A stretch of DNA of 64,000 nucleotides from Amycolatopsis thermoflava N1165 (GCF_000473265.1 NZ_KI421511.1:62001-126000), one strand, 5' to 3'. Positions 41,234 to 50,561 are shown, counted from the stretch's first letter. A program made the numbers and translations. Notes: generated by a model not told the origin, from the letters alone.

Positions 41234-42196
41234 GTGGCTCAGAAGTCGTTCGCCTCGTCCGGCGACCTGACGGAGAAGGAGCAGACCCTGGAGGTGCTCG
41301 AGGACGGGGTCTACGCGCTCACCGCGGAGGGCGACCCGAACGTCGGCGCCATCGAGGGGGAGGACTTCCTGGTCTGCTTCGAGGCGCTGGCCACCCCGGT
41401 CGCGGCCCAGGACTGGCTCGCGAAGCTGCGCGAGCACACCGACAAGCCCGTCCGGTACCTCGTGCTTTCGCACTACCACGCGGTGCGCGTGCTCGGCGCC
41501 TCCGCGTTCGACGCCGAGGTGATCGTCGCGCACGAGAACACCCGCGCCCTGGTCGCCGAGCGCGGCAAGGAGGACTGGGAGAGCGAGTTCGGCCGGATGC
41601 CGCGGCTGGCCAAGGGCGCCGAGTCGGTGCCCGGCCTGACCTGGCCCACCCTGACCTTCTCCGACCGGCTCACCATCGACCTCGGCGGCGACCGCGGCGA
41701 CCTCGTGCTGCAGTACTGCGGCCGCGGGCACACCGAGGGCGACATCGTGGCGTGGCTGCCGCGCCAGAAGATCCTGTTCGCGGGCGACCTGGTGGAGGCC
41801 GAGGCCGCGCTCTACACCGGCGACGCCTTCCACCGCGACTGGGCCTCGGGCACGCTGGACCGGGTCAAGGCGTTCGGCGCGGAGGCGCTGGTCGGCGGCC
41901 GCGGCGCGGTCAGCAGGGGCCGGGACGCCGTCGACGCCGCGATCGAGCAGACCCGCGGCTTCCTGGACGTGATGATCCGCGAGGTCGGCGCCGTGCAGCG
42001 CGCGGGCGGCACGCTCAAGGAGGCCTTCGAGCGCACCCACGCCGCGCTGGCCCCGCAGTACGGGCACTGGCCGATCTTCGAGCACTGCCTGCCCTTCGAC
42101 GTCTCCCGCCTGTGGGACGAGCTGTCCGGCATCGAACGCCCGGTCATCTGGACCGCGCAGCGGGACCGCGAGGTCTGGGACCAGCTGCAGGGCTGA
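41234..42196 (+). CDS. Metallo-beta-lactamase-fold hydrolase
   Basis: 320-aa MBL-fold protein. Its metal motif reads LVLSHYHAVRVLG: two of the His of HxHxDH are present, but the Asp-His pair is replaced by Val-Arg. YCGRGHTEGDIVAWL and ILFAGDLVEAEAA keep the later His and Asp. This pattern resembles MBL proteins found with aromatic catabolic genes, but zinc ligation at the second site is probably altered. GTG 41234 follows AAGGAGG. It is the first gene of an operon with the FAD hydroxylase (3-bp gap). Confidence 0.82.
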   Translation: MAQKSFASSGDLTEKEQTLEVLEDGVYALTAEGDPNVGAIEGEDFLVCFEALATPVAAQDWLAKLREHTDKPVRYLVLSHYHAVRVLGASAFDAEVIVAHENTRALVAERGKEDWESEFGRMPRLAKGAESVPGLTWPTLTFSDRLTIDLGGDRGDLVLQYCGRGHTEGDIVAWLPRQKILFAGDLVEAEAALYTGDAFHRDWASGTLDRVKAFGAEALVGGRGAVSRGRDAVDAAIEQTRGFLDVMIREVGAVQRAGGTLKEAFERTHAALAPQYGHWPIFEHCLPFDVSRLWDELSGIERPVIWTAQRDREVWDQLQG

Positions 42197-42199
42197 GCG

Positions 42200-43822
42200 A
42201 TGACGACGACAGACCCCTCGACCAGACATCACCGTGTGGCGGTGATCGGCAACGGCCCGGTCGGCCAGACGACCGCGCTGCTGCTGGCCAGGTGGGGCGT
42301 TCCGGTGCTGCTGCTGGACGGGCGGCCGGAGCGCGACCTGGTCGGCTCCAAGGCGATCTGCCAGCAACGCGACGTGCTCGACGTGTGGGAGGCCGTGGGC
42401 GCCGGGCGGCGGATCGCCGCCGAGGGCGTCACCTGGACCACCGCGCGCACCTTCCACCGGGACCGCGAGTTGTTCGCCTACTCGATGGCCGATCCCGGCC
42501 GCTCGGCGTTCCCGCCGTTCGTCAACATCTCCCAGGCCCGCACCGAGGAGATCCTGGACGAGCGGATCGCCGCCGAGCCGCTGATCGACGTGCGCTGGGG
42601 CCACCGGGTCACCGGCATCGCCCAGGACGATGACGGCGTCACGCTCACCGTCGACGGCCGGGGCGACGTGCGCGCCGACTACGCGGTGGCGTGCGCCGGT
42701 GCCCGCGGCGACGACATCCGCCGGATGCTCGGCGTCGGCTTCGGCGGGCACTCCTTCGACGACCGGTTCCTCATCTGCGACATCCGTGCCGACATGCCCG
42801 GCTGGGCGCAGGAGCGGCGGTTCTACTTCGATCCGGAGTGGAACCCCGGCCGCCAGGTGCTGATCCACCCGTGCCCCGGCTCGACGTTCCGCATCGACTG
42901 GCAGGTCCCCGGCGACTACGACCTCGCCGCCGAGGAGGCCAGTGGCGCGCTGGACGCCCGCATCCGCGCGATCATCGGCGACCAGCCCTACGAGATCGTG
43001 TGGAAGTCGGTGTACCGCTTCCACTCGCGGGTGGCCGACCGGATGCGCGTCGGCCGGGTCCTGCTCGCCGGGGACTGCGCGCACCTGGTGTCGCCGTTCG
43101 GCGCGCGCGGCCTCAACTCCGGGGTCGGCGACGCCGAGAACGCGGCCTGGAAGCTCGCGTTCGTCCTGCACGGCTGGGCGGGCGAGGAGCTGCTGGAGTC
43201 CTACCACGACGAGCGGCACGCGGCGGCGCTGGAGAACATCGCCGTTACCACCGCCACGATGGACTTCCTGGTGCCGCAGACCGACGAGCAGCACCACCGG
43301 CGCCGCTCGGTGCTGGAGGCGGCGGCGACCGATCCGGCGGTGCGGGCGCAGGTGGACTCGGGGCGGCTGGCCGAGCCGTTCTGGTACGTGGACTCGCCGC
43401 TGACCACGCCGGCGGCGACGCGGCCGTTCACCGGCCGCCCGCCGCGCGGCGAGGTGCCGCCTGCCGGTCCGGGGATCCTGGCGCCGGACGTGCCGGTGTC
43501 GGTGACCGGTTCCTCGTGCGGCCGGTTCCGCGAACTGGCCCGCGACGGCGTCCTGCTGCTCACCACCGACGGGGTGGACCTGGACCCGTCCGCGGACGCA
43601 GTGGACACCGGGGCGCCGATGCGGATCCTGCGCCTGGCCGAGATCGACGTGACCGGCGTGCTCGCCGAAGCGCTGGACGCGCGGCCCGGCGAGGTGTGGG
43701 TGATCCGCCCGGACGCCTACGTGGCGGCCGTCCTCACCGACGTGGCGGAGGTGCCCGCGGCGGTGAACCGGGCCCTCGGACAACCCGCCGCCGAACGTAT
43801 CCTGCCCGGTGCCGGCACGTGA
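42200..43822 (+). CDS. FAD-dependent aromatic hydroxylase (MhpA/PheA type)
   Basis: 540-aa flavoprotein monooxygenase of class A. VAVIGNGPVGQTTALLLARWG is the FAD motif, GARGDDIRRMLGV with DIRADMPGWAQ spans the substrate-domain border, and VLLAGDCAHLVSPFGARGLNSGVGDAENAAWKLA is the GD motif binding the ribityl chain. The ~130-residue C-terminal thioredoxin-like domain matches 3-(3-hydroxyphenyl)propionate and phenol hydroxylases. The probable reaction is NAD(P)H-dependent ring hydroxylation; the substrate is not identified. Confidence 0.88.
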   Translation: MTTTDPSTRHHRVAVIGNGPVGQTTALLLARWGVPVLLLDGRPERDLVGSKAICQQRDVLDVWEAVGAGRRIAAEGVTWTTARTFHRDRELFAYSMADPGRSAFPPFVNISQARTEEILDERIAAEPLIDVRWGHRVTGIAQDDDGVTLTVDGRGDVRADYAVACAGARGDDIRRMLGVGFGGHSFDDRFLICDIRADMPGWAQERRFYFDPEWNPGRQVLIHPCPGSTFRIDWQVPGDYDLAAEEASGALDARIRAIIGDQPYEIVWKSVYRFHSRVADRMRVGRVLLAGDCAHLVSPFGARGLNSGVGDAENAAWKLAFVLHGWAGEELLESYHDERHAAALENIAVTTATMDFLVPQTDEQHHRRRSVLEAAATDPAVRAQVDSGRLAEPFWYVDSPLTTPAATRPFTGRPPRGEVPPAGPGILAPDVPVSVTGSSCGRFRELARDGVLLLTTDGVDLDPSADAVDTGAPMRILRLAEIDVTGVLAEALDARPGEVWVIRPDAYVAAVLTDVAEVPAAVNRALGQPAAERILPGAGT

Positions 43823-43833
43823 GAGGGAGGACC

Positions 43834-44685
43834 ATGGGCAGGATCGCCGTCACCGGGGCCACCGGGCAGCTGGGTTCGCGGGTGGCCGCGCTCCTCGCGG
43901 AGCGGGGTGTGCCGCAGCGGTTGTGCGTGCGTGACCCGGCGCGGGCGCCCAAGACCGAGGGCGCCGAGGTCGTCGCGGCGGACTACGCCGACACCGCGGG
44001 GTTCCGTGACGCGCTGGCCGGGGTTTCGACGCTGTTCCTGGTGTCCGGCCACGAAGGTCCGGAGCGGATGGACCTGCACCGCGGCGCGGTGCGGGCCGCC
44101 GCCGAGGCCGGGGTCGACCGCGTCGTCTACACCTCCTTCCTCGGCGCGGCCCCGCTGGCGACGTTCACCTTCGCCCGCGAGCACGCGGAGACCGAGCGGC
44201 TGATCCGGGAGTCCGGGCTGCGGCTGACGGCGCTGCGCAACACGCTCTACGCCGACGTCGCGCCGCACTTCGTCGGGCCCGACGGGGTGCTGCGCGGCCC
44301 GTCCGCCGACGGGCGGCTGGCGTGGGTGGCGCGGCAGGACGTGGCGCGGCTGGCCGTGGAATGCCTGCTCGACGACGCGCACGCCAACCAGGTCTACGAC
44401 GTCACCGGCCCCGAAGCCATCGACCTGCACGAGACCGCGGCCCTGCTGAGCGAGGTCACCGGGCGGAAGATCACCTACCACGCCGAGACACTGGAGGAGG
44501 CGCGCGCGTCGCGGGCGGGCGCGCAGGAGTGGGAGATCGACGGCTGGGTCGGCTCGTACGCGGCCATCGCGACGGGCGAGGTGTCGGTCACCAGCCACAC
44601 CGTCGAGCACGTCACCGGGCGGCGTCCGTGGACCTTCGCCGAGTTCCTCGCCGCCGAGCCGGAGGCGTGGGCGCACCTGAAGTGA
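43834..44685 (+). CDS. NmrA-like NAD(P)-binding reductase
   Basis: 283-aa atypical SDR with the motif GRIAVTGATGQLGSRVAALLAERG. NmrA-like region VYTSFLGAAPLATFTFAREHAETERLIRESG; the YxxxK pair is replaced, as in NmrA/QOR2-type proteins, so it may be a redox sensor or quinone reductase. GAGGGAGG is 3 bases upstream of ATG 43834. It follows the FAD hydroxylase by 11 bp in the same operon and probably handles its quinone-like product. Confidence 0.85.
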   Translation: MGRIAVTGATGQLGSRVAALLAERGVPQRLCVRDPARAPKTEGAEVVAADYADTAGFRDALAGVSTLFLVSGHEGPERMDLHRGAVRAAAEAGVDRVVYTSFLGAAPLATFTFAREHAETERLIRESGLRLTALRNTLYADVAPHFVGPDGVLRGPSADGRLAWVARQDVARLAVECLLDDAHANQVYDVTGPEAIDLHETAALLSEVTGRKITYHAETLEEARASRAGAQEWEIDGWVGSYAAIATGEVSVTSHTVEHVTGRRPWTFAEFLAAEPEAWAHLK

Positions 44686-44795
44686 GGCGGGCGGCCACCG
44701 CCGGGACGTTCAGCGTGCTGACGGTGGCCTTCACGCTCCCTGACCGGGGTGACTATCATCGAGACCCGAGAAGATCACCCCGAGAGGCACCGCGC

Positions 44796-45071
44796 ATGGC
44801 GTCGGACAGACCGGCATCCCCCTCGGTCGACCGCACGCTGACCGTGCTGGAGACCCTCGTCGAGGCCGGTGAGGGCCTCACCCTCACCGCGCTCGCGCGG
44901 GCGACGGCCATCCCGCTCGCCACGTGCGCCTCGATCGTCTACACACTGGAAAGCCGCGGGTACGCCCGACGCCGGATCGTCGGCCGCAGCCACTTCTGGC
45001 GCGCCACCCCCCGCCTCTACGAGGTCGCCGCGCCGCTGGCAGGCGAGGCGACGGCGGCGCGGTCCCGATGA
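44796..45071 (+). CDS. Stand-alone IclR-type DNA-binding domain
   Basis: 91-aa protein consisting only of the IclR winged helix: SVDRTLTVLETLVEAGEGLTLTALARATAIPLATCASIVYTLESRGYARRRIVG, then a short end. The ~170-residue effector domain is missing. It is either a truncated regulator or a domain-only form acting without a ligand. Its stop overlaps the ATG of the antiporter gene (ATGA), so it is coupled to it and may regulate that gene. Confidence 0.78.
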   Translation: MASDRPASPSVDRTLTVLETLVEAGEGLTLTALARATAIPLATCASIVYTLESRGYARRRIVGRSHFWRATPRLYEVAAPLAGEATAARSR

Positions 45072-46918
45072 TCGTCGCCGTCGAGCTGGCCGTGCTGGTG
45101 GCCGTCGTCCTCGTCGTCACCGGCATCGCGCAGCGCCTCAACTGGTCGCCGCCGCTGTGCCTGGTGCTGATCGGCGTCGCGGCGTCCTTCGTCCCCGGCG
45201 TGCCGGACTACCACCTCGACCCCGAGGTCGTCCTGATCGGCCTGCTGCCGCCGCTGCTGTACGCCACCGCGATCCGCACGCCGCTGTTCGACTTCCGGGC
45301 CAACCGCGTGCCGATCGCGGCCCTGTCCGTCGGCCTGGTCGTGTTCACCACGCTCGTCGTCGGCTGGGTCGTGTGGCTCATCGTGCCCGGCATCCCGCTG
45401 GCCGCCGGGTTCGCGCTCGGCGCGGTCGTCGCGCCGCCGGACGCGGTCGCCGCCACCGCGGTCGCCCGCCGGGTCGGCATGCCGCGCCGCATCGTGCGGA
45501 TCCTGGAGGGCGAAAGCCTGCTCAACGACGCGGCCGCGCTCGTGTCGCTGCGCACGGCCATCGCCGCGATCGCCGGGGCGGTCAGCATCTGGGAGGTCGG
45601 CGGCGACTTCCTGCTCGCCGCCGGCGGGGGCGTCGCGGTCGGCGCGCTGATCGGGTGGGCCGCGAGCCTGCTGCGCCGCCGCCTGACCGACCCGGTGATG
45701 GACACCGCGTGGTCGCTCGTCATCCCGTTCCTGGCCTACCTGCCCGCCGAGGCCATCCACGGCTCCGGGGTGGTGGCGGTCGTCGTGGCCGGGCTGATCA
45801 TGGGGCACCAGACGCCGAAGCTGCTGTCCGGGCCGTCCCGCCTGGCCAGCAGGCTGAACTGGCGCACCGTCCAGTTCCTGCTGGAGAACGTCGTCTTCCT
45901 GCTGATCGGGCTGCAGGTGCGGCGCATCGTCGAGGAGGTCGGCGACTCCCGGCTCGCGTGGTGGGAGCTGACGCTTATCTGCGCCGGCGTGCTGGCCGCG
46001 ACCATCCTCGCCCGGATCGTGTGGGTGTTCGGGTACGGGTTCGTGGCGCGGATGCGGCCGGGCGAACGCACTCCGTGGTCGTACTTCGCGGTGATCTCGT
46101 GGGCCGGGATGCGTGGCGTGGTCACGCTCGCCGCCGCGTTCGTGCTCCCCGACGACACCCCGCAGCGCGCGGTGCTGGTGCTGGCGGCGTTCGTCGTCGT
46201 GGCCGGAACGCTGCTGCTGCACGGGATGACCCTGCCCGGCCTGGTGCGCCGCCTGCGCCTGCCGCCGCCCAACCCGGCGGAGGACGCGCTGCAGGAGGCC
46301 GCGCTGCTGCACGACATGACGTCCGCGGGCCTGGCCCGGCTGGAGGAGATCCGCCGCCCGGCCGACCCACCCGAGGTCATCGACCGGTTGCGGGACAAGC
46401 AGTCCTACCGGTCGGACTCGGCGTGGGAGAACCTCGGCAGGCTCAGTTCGCTGGAGGAGACCCCCAGCGACGCGTACCGTCGGCTGCGTGCCGAGATGCT
46501 CGCGGCCGAGCGGGACGTCCTGCTCACCGCGCGGGACCGGGGCACCGCCGACGACGAGGTGCTCCGGCGGGTGATGGACGGACTGGACATCGAGGAGTCG
46601 CTGCTGGAGCGACCCGAGGAGGAGCCGGGCATGGAACGTGAGCTGGAGACCCCCGAGGCCACGGCGGGCACTTGCGAGCACCTGGAGAAGGCACGCGTGC
46701 CGGAGACCGACGCCGAGGGCTGCGTCGACTGCCTGCGCGAGGGCTCGTCGTGGGTGCACCTGCGGCTGTGCCTGGAGTGCGGGCACGTCGGCTGCTGCGA
46801 CTCGTCGCCGCGCAAGCACGCCACGCAGCACTTCCACGACACGCGTCACCCGGTGATCCGCAGCTACGAGCCCGGCGAGAACTGGCGCTGGTGCTTCGTG
46901 GACGGGATCGTCGGCTGA
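45068..46918 (+). CDS. Na+/H+ antiporter with C-terminal UBP-type zinc finger
   Basis: 616-aa protein. The first ~390 residues are a CPA1 antiporter (VVAPPDAVAATAVARRVGMPRRIVRILEGESLLNDAAAL, with the Asp-Asp ion site; WAGMRGVVTLAAAF). A cytoplasmic helical region follows (residues ~400-540), then a UBP zinc finger from about residue 540: CEHL, CVDC, CLECGHVGCCD and HATQHFHDTRHPVI. Bacterial versions of this eukaryote-like finger lack an obvious ubiquitin system, so its ligand is unknown. ATG 45068 overlaps the upstream IclR-like stop. Confidence 0.88.
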   Translation: MIVAVELAVLVAVVLVVTGIAQRLNWSPPLCLVLIGVAASFVPGVPDYHLDPEVVLIGLLPPLLYATAIRTPLFDFRANRVPIAALSVGLVVFTTLVVGWVVWLIVPGIPLAAGFALGAVVAPPDAVAATAVARRVGMPRRIVRILEGESLLNDAAALVSLRTAIAAIAGAVSIWEVGGDFLLAAGGGVAVGALIGWAASLLRRRLTDPVMDTAWSLVIPFLAYLPAEAIHGSGVVAVVVAGLIMGHQTPKLLSGPSRLASRLNWRTVQFLLENVVFLLIGLQVRRIVEEVGDSRLAWWELTLICAGVLAATILARIVWVFGYGFVARMRPGERTPWSYFAVISWAGMRGVVTLAAAFVLPDDTPQRAVLVLAAFVVVAGTLLLHGMTLPGLVRRLRLPPPNPAEDALQEAALLHDMTSAGLARLEEIRRPADPPEVIDRLRDKQSYRSDSAWENLGRLSSLEETPSDAYRRLRAEMLAAERDVLLTARDRGTADDEVLRRVMDGLDIEESLLERPEEEPGMERELETPEATAGTCEHLEKARVPETDAEGCVDCLREGSSWVHLRLCLECGHVGCCDSSPRKHATQHFHDTRHPVIRSYEPGENWRWCFVDGIVG

Positions 46919-46943
46919 GCGGGGGCGCCGCCGGCGCCCCCGC
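46919..46943. terminator. Bidirectional hairpin terminator
   Basis: Perfect 11-bp inverted repeat GCGGGGGCGCC/GGCGCCCCCGC with a 3-nt loop fills nearly the whole 31-bp gap between the stops of the antiporter and the convergent aldehyde dehydrogenase. There is no U-tract. Confidence 0.8.
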
Positions 46944-46949
46944 CGCGCG

Positions 46950-48410
46950 TCAGAACGGGTAGCCGGCGACGTCGCCGCGCATCGTGACCCAGCGGGTCTC
47001 GGTGAACGCCTCGATGTTCGCGGCGGGCCCGCCGAACCGGGAGCCGGTGCCGGAGTCGAACACGCCGCCGAACGGGGCCAGCGCCTCGTCGTTGACCGTC
47101 TGGTCGTTGATGTGCGCGATACCGGTCGGGATCCGGTCGGCCAGCGCCAGTCCCTTCGCCACGTCCGCGGTGATGATGCCCAGCGACAGCCCGTACTCGC
47201 TCTCCGACGCGAGCTTCGCGGCCTCGTCCAGGCTGGTGAACTTCGCGACCGGGGCGACCGGGCCGAACACCTCCTGGTCGTAGGCGGGCACCGAGGGGCC
47301 GGCGCCGGCGAGCACGGTGGCGCGGTAGAAGAGGTCCTCGTACGTGCCGCCCGCGGCGACCTTCGCCCCGGCGTCCACACTGGACGTCACCAGGCCGTGG
47401 ATCTTGTCGCGCTGCTTGGCGTCGATGATCGGGCCGAGCGCGACCTGGTCGGTGAACGGGTTGCCCACCGGCAGGTGGTCGGCCTTCTCCGCGAGGCGGT
47501 CCACGTACTCGTCGTAGAGCGAGGCGTGCACCAGGTGCCGCCCGGTGGTCATACAGATCTGGCCCTGGTGGAAGAACGAGCCCCACGCCGCGGCGCTCAT
47601 CGCCTGCTCCAGATCGGCGTCGTCGAGCACGATCAGCGCCGAGTTGCCGCCCAGCTCCAGGTGGGCGCGCTTGAGGTGGCGGCCCGCGGACTCGCCGACC
47701 GCGCGGCCCGCGGCGGTCGAGCCGGTGAACGAGATGACGCGGACGTGCTTGTCCTCGACCAGCGCGGCGCCGACGTCCGGGCCGCCCGGCAGCACGTGCA
47801 GCACCCCGGCGGGCAGCCCGGCCTCCTCGAAGACCCGCGCCAGCGCCACGCCACCGCAGACCGCGGTGCGGGGGTCCGGCTTGAGCACGACGCTGTTGCC
47901 CAGCGCCAGCGCCGGCGCGACCGAGCGGATCGACAGGATCAGCGGCGCGTTGAACGGCGCGATCACGCCCACCACACCGGCAGGCACGCGGCGGGCCATG
48001 CTCAGCCGCGGCGCCTCGCTCGGCAGGACCTCGCCCGTCGGGTGGGAGGGCAGCGCGGCGGCCTCGTAGCACTCCTGCGCGGCGACGTGCAGTTCGAAGT
48101 CGGCCTTGCCGGGGATGCTGCCGGACTCGCGGATCAGCCAGTCCTTCAGCTCGGCGGCGTGCTGCTGCCACAGGTCGCCGGCGCGGCGCAGGACCGCGGC
48201 GCGTTCTTGGAAGGAGGTCGCCGCCCAGGCGCGCTGCGCCTCGGCCGCCTTGGCCGCGGAGGCCGCCAGGTCCTGGGGCGAGGCGATGCCGACGCGCCCC
48301 AGTTCGTCGCCGGTCGCGGGCTCGATGACGGCCGCGTCGCCGCCCGCCGCGCGCTCCCAGCTGCCGGTGAAGACGCGTCCGGTCCACTTCTCGTCGTCGA
48401 GAAAGCTCAC
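46950..48410 (-). CDS. Aldehyde dehydrogenase (benzaldehyde/vanillin type)
   Basis: 486-aa NAD(P)-dependent ALDH: PFNAPLILSIRSVAPALALGN, VISFTGSTAAGRAVG for cofactor binding, catalytic Glu in HLELGGNSALIVL, catalytic Cys in FFHQGQICMTTGR and SEYGLSLGIIT. The sequence resembles benzaldehyde and vanillin dehydrogenases more than betaine types. GTG 48410 is chosen because AGGAG is five bases upstream; a GTG at 48416 is too close to it. The gene is transcribed alone, divergently from the aldolase-like gene. Confidence 0.9.
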   Translation of the reverse strand: MSFLDDEKWTGRVFTGSWERAAGGDAAVIEPATGDELGRVGIASPQDLAASAAKAAEAQRAWAATSFQERAAVLRRAGDLWQQHAAELKDWLIRESGSIPGKADFELHVAAQECYEAAALPSHPTGEVLPSEAPRLSMARRVPAGVVGVIAPFNAPLILSIRSVAPALALGNSVVLKPDPRTAVCGGVALARVFEEAGLPAGVLHVLPGGPDVGAALVEDKHVRVISFTGSTAAGRAVGESAGRHLKRAHLELGGNSALIVLDDADLEQAMSAAAWGSFFHQGQICMTTGRHLVHASLYDEYVDRLAEKADHLPVGNPFTDQVALGPIIDAKQRDKIHGLVTSSVDAGAKVAAGGTYEDLFYRATVLAGAGPSVPAYDQEVFGPVAPVAKFTSLDEAAKLASESEYGLSLGIITADVAKGLALADRIPTGIAHINDQTVNDEALAPFGGVFDSGTGSRFGGPAANIEAFTETRWVTMRGDVAGYPF

Positions 48411-48518
48411 TGTCACTCCTGATGCGCGAGGTTTTCCGCCATCCTCCTGAGCTGTTCCGGGCACGCCAGTGGGTCTTTCACTGAGTGGAAGCCCGGAAAA
48501 CTGTCGGTGGTGGCTGCG

Positions 48519-49589
48519 ATGATCGCGCCCGTGGACGACTCGAAGATCCGGCGGACGCTCGCCTCGCACGGCCCGGTGCGGCGGCGGCCACGGGCGGTGC
48601 TCGAACGGATGCTGGCGCGGGCGGGGGAGGACCTGTCGCCCGCGGAGCCCGTGGCGGCTCTGGAGGCGCGGATCGCGTCGCTGCTGGGCAAACCGGCGGC
48701 GTTGTTCTTCCCGAGCGGGACGATGGCGCAGCAGGCGGCGCTGCGGGTGCACGCGGACCGGTCCGGGCGGCGGACCTTCGCCGCGCACCCGCACACGCAC
48801 CTGGACAACTGGGAGGACAAGGGTTACGCGGCGGTGCACGGGCTGCGGTTCCGGCCGGTGGGGGACCGCAACGAGCTGATGACGCTCGCGGACCTGGAGG
48901 CGGTGGGGGAGCCGCTCGCGGCCATGGTGTGGGAGCTGCCGCAGCGAGACCTCGGCGGGTTGCTGCCGTCGTGGGACGAGCTGGTCGCGCAGGTCGGTCT
49001 CGCGCGCTCACGCGGCGCGGCGGCGCACCTCGACGGCGCGCGGCTGTGGGAGTCGCAACCGTTCTACGGCAAGGAGTTCGCCGAGATCGCCGGGCTGTTC
49101 GACAGCGTGTACGTGTCGCTCTACAAAGGACTGCAAGGCGTGCGGGGAGCGGTGCTCGCCGGCGACGAGGCGCTGGTGTCGGAGGTGGCGGTGTGGCGCC
49201 GCCGCCTCGGCGGCGCGATCCCAGACGCGTGGCCGCTGGCGCTCGCGGCCCTGGACGGGCTGGACTCGGTGCTGCCGCGAATGCCGGAGTTCCACGCCCA
49301 CGCCCGGTCCCTGGCGGCGGCGATCAACCAGGACGGCGTGGCGTACGCGCACCCGGACCCGCCGCAGGCCGGGATGTTCCACGTCCACCTCCCGGCGCCG
49401 AAGGCCGCGGTGGAGCGCGCGGCGGAGGAGCTGATCGCCGAGAAGGGCGTGCAGTTGTTCCTGCGGGTGCGCTCGGCGCCGGACCCCCGGCGGTGCTCCT
49501 TCGAGGTCAGCGTCGGGGAGACCACAATGGACTTCACGCCGCCGGAGGTGGTCGCCCTGCTGCACGAGCTGCTCGACCGCACGCGCTGA
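48519..49589 (+). CDS. Threonine-aldolase-like PLP enzyme (beta-eliminating lyase family)
   Basis: 356-aa PLP-dependent enzyme of fold type I: LLGKPAALFFPSGTMAQQAALRVHADRSG, RGAAAHLDGARLWES with the cofactor Asp, and the Schiff-base Lys in VSLYKGLQGVRGAVLAG. Low-specificity L-threonine aldolases have this length and layout, but tyrosine phenol-lyase-like activity cannot be excluded. ATG 48519 is chosen over the GTG pair at 48507. Its 3' terminal codons take part in the downstream repeat array. Confidence 0.82.
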   Translation: MIAPVDDSKIRRTLASHGPVRRRPRAVLERMLARAGEDLSPAEPVAALEARIASLLGKPAALFFPSGTMAQQAALRVHADRSGRRTFAAHPHTHLDNWEDKGYAAVHGLRFRPVGDRNELMTLADLEAVGEPLAAMVWELPQRDLGGLLPSWDELVAQVGLARSRGAAAHLDGARLWESQPFYGKEFAEIAGLFDSVYVSLYKGLQGVRGAVLAGDEALVSEVAVWRRRLGGAIPDAWPLALAALDGLDSVLPRMPEFHAHARSLAAAINQDGVAYAHPDPPQAGMFHVHLPAPKAAVERAAEELIAEKGVQLFLRVRSAPDPRRCSFEVSVGETTMDFTPPEVVALLHELLDRTR

Positions 49590-50561
49590 GCCGCGCCACC
49601 GGCGGCGGTCAGGTGCGGGAAGCAGCCGAGAAGTCTCCAATGGCTGCTCGATCGTGCGCACTGAGCCGCGCCGCGGGCGGTGTCAGGTGCTCGGGCGTGG
49701 GAAGCAGCCGAGGAACCGCTCGGCCACGCCCCGGTCGCCGGTCAGTGTGGCATCGTTCAGGCGGGCGCCGAGGAAGACCAGCGACCGCAACTTGCTCGCG
49801 TCGGTCTTCAGCGGCTGGTCGACCGCGCGCCGAGCGGCGCCGGTGACCGTCCCGCGCCCGGGTGCGGGAAGCAGCCGAGGAACCGCTCGGCCGCCACCCG
49901 GTCGCCGCGGCGTCGTTCAGGTGCCGCGGAAGAACACCAGTGCCCCCAACGTCTCCAGCGTCGCATCGGCCCCCGCGTCCTGGGCCGCGCCGCGGCGATC
50001 GTCAGGTGCTCGGGCGCGGGAAGCAGCCGAGGAACCGCTCGGCCGCCACCGGGTCGCCGCCGCGTCGTTCAGGCGGGCGCCGAGGAACACCGGCGACCGC
50101 AACGTGCCCGCGTCGGTAACCAGCGTCGCATCGGCCGTGTGCGTTGAGTCGCGCCGCCGGCGGCCGCTCGGTCGCCGGTGACTGCGGTGTCGTTCAGGCG
50201 GGCGCCGAGGAACACCAGCGACCGCAACGTCTCCGGCGTTGCATCGGCCTCGTGCGCCGAGCGCGTCGCCCGCGACGGTCAGGCGCTCGGGCGTGGGAAG
50301 CAGCCGAGGAACCGCTCGACCACGTCCCGGTCGCCGGTGACCGCCGCGTCGTCCAGGCGGGCGCCGAGGAACACCAGCGACCGCAGCGTGCTCGCGTCGG
50401 TCTCCAGCGTCGCATCGGCCGTGTGCGTTGAGTCGCGCCGCCGGCGGCCGCTCGGTCGCCGGTGACCGCGGTGTCGTTCAGGTGGCGCGGGGGAACACCA
50501 GAGACCGCAACGTCTCCAGCGTCGCATCGGCCTCGTGCGCCGAGCGCGTCGCCCGCGACGG
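49590..50561. repeat. Tandem array derived from the joined 3' ends of two convergent genes
   Basis: 972 bp between the threonine-aldolase-like (+) and HxlR-like (-) genes consist of four full and one partial diverged copies of the final ~150 bp of the HxlR-like gene. Each is marked by GGGAAGCAGCCGAGGAACCG (at about 49699, 49867, 50019 and 50296, reference at 50579; partial at 49618). The last two array copies form ~280-bp higher-order units that also contain a second, shorter copy. The linkers, such as CGTGCGCCGAGCGCG, match the aldolase end (ACGCGCTGAGCCGCG), so the original gene-gene junction itself was duplicated. Frames are broken in most copies. Confidence 0.88.
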
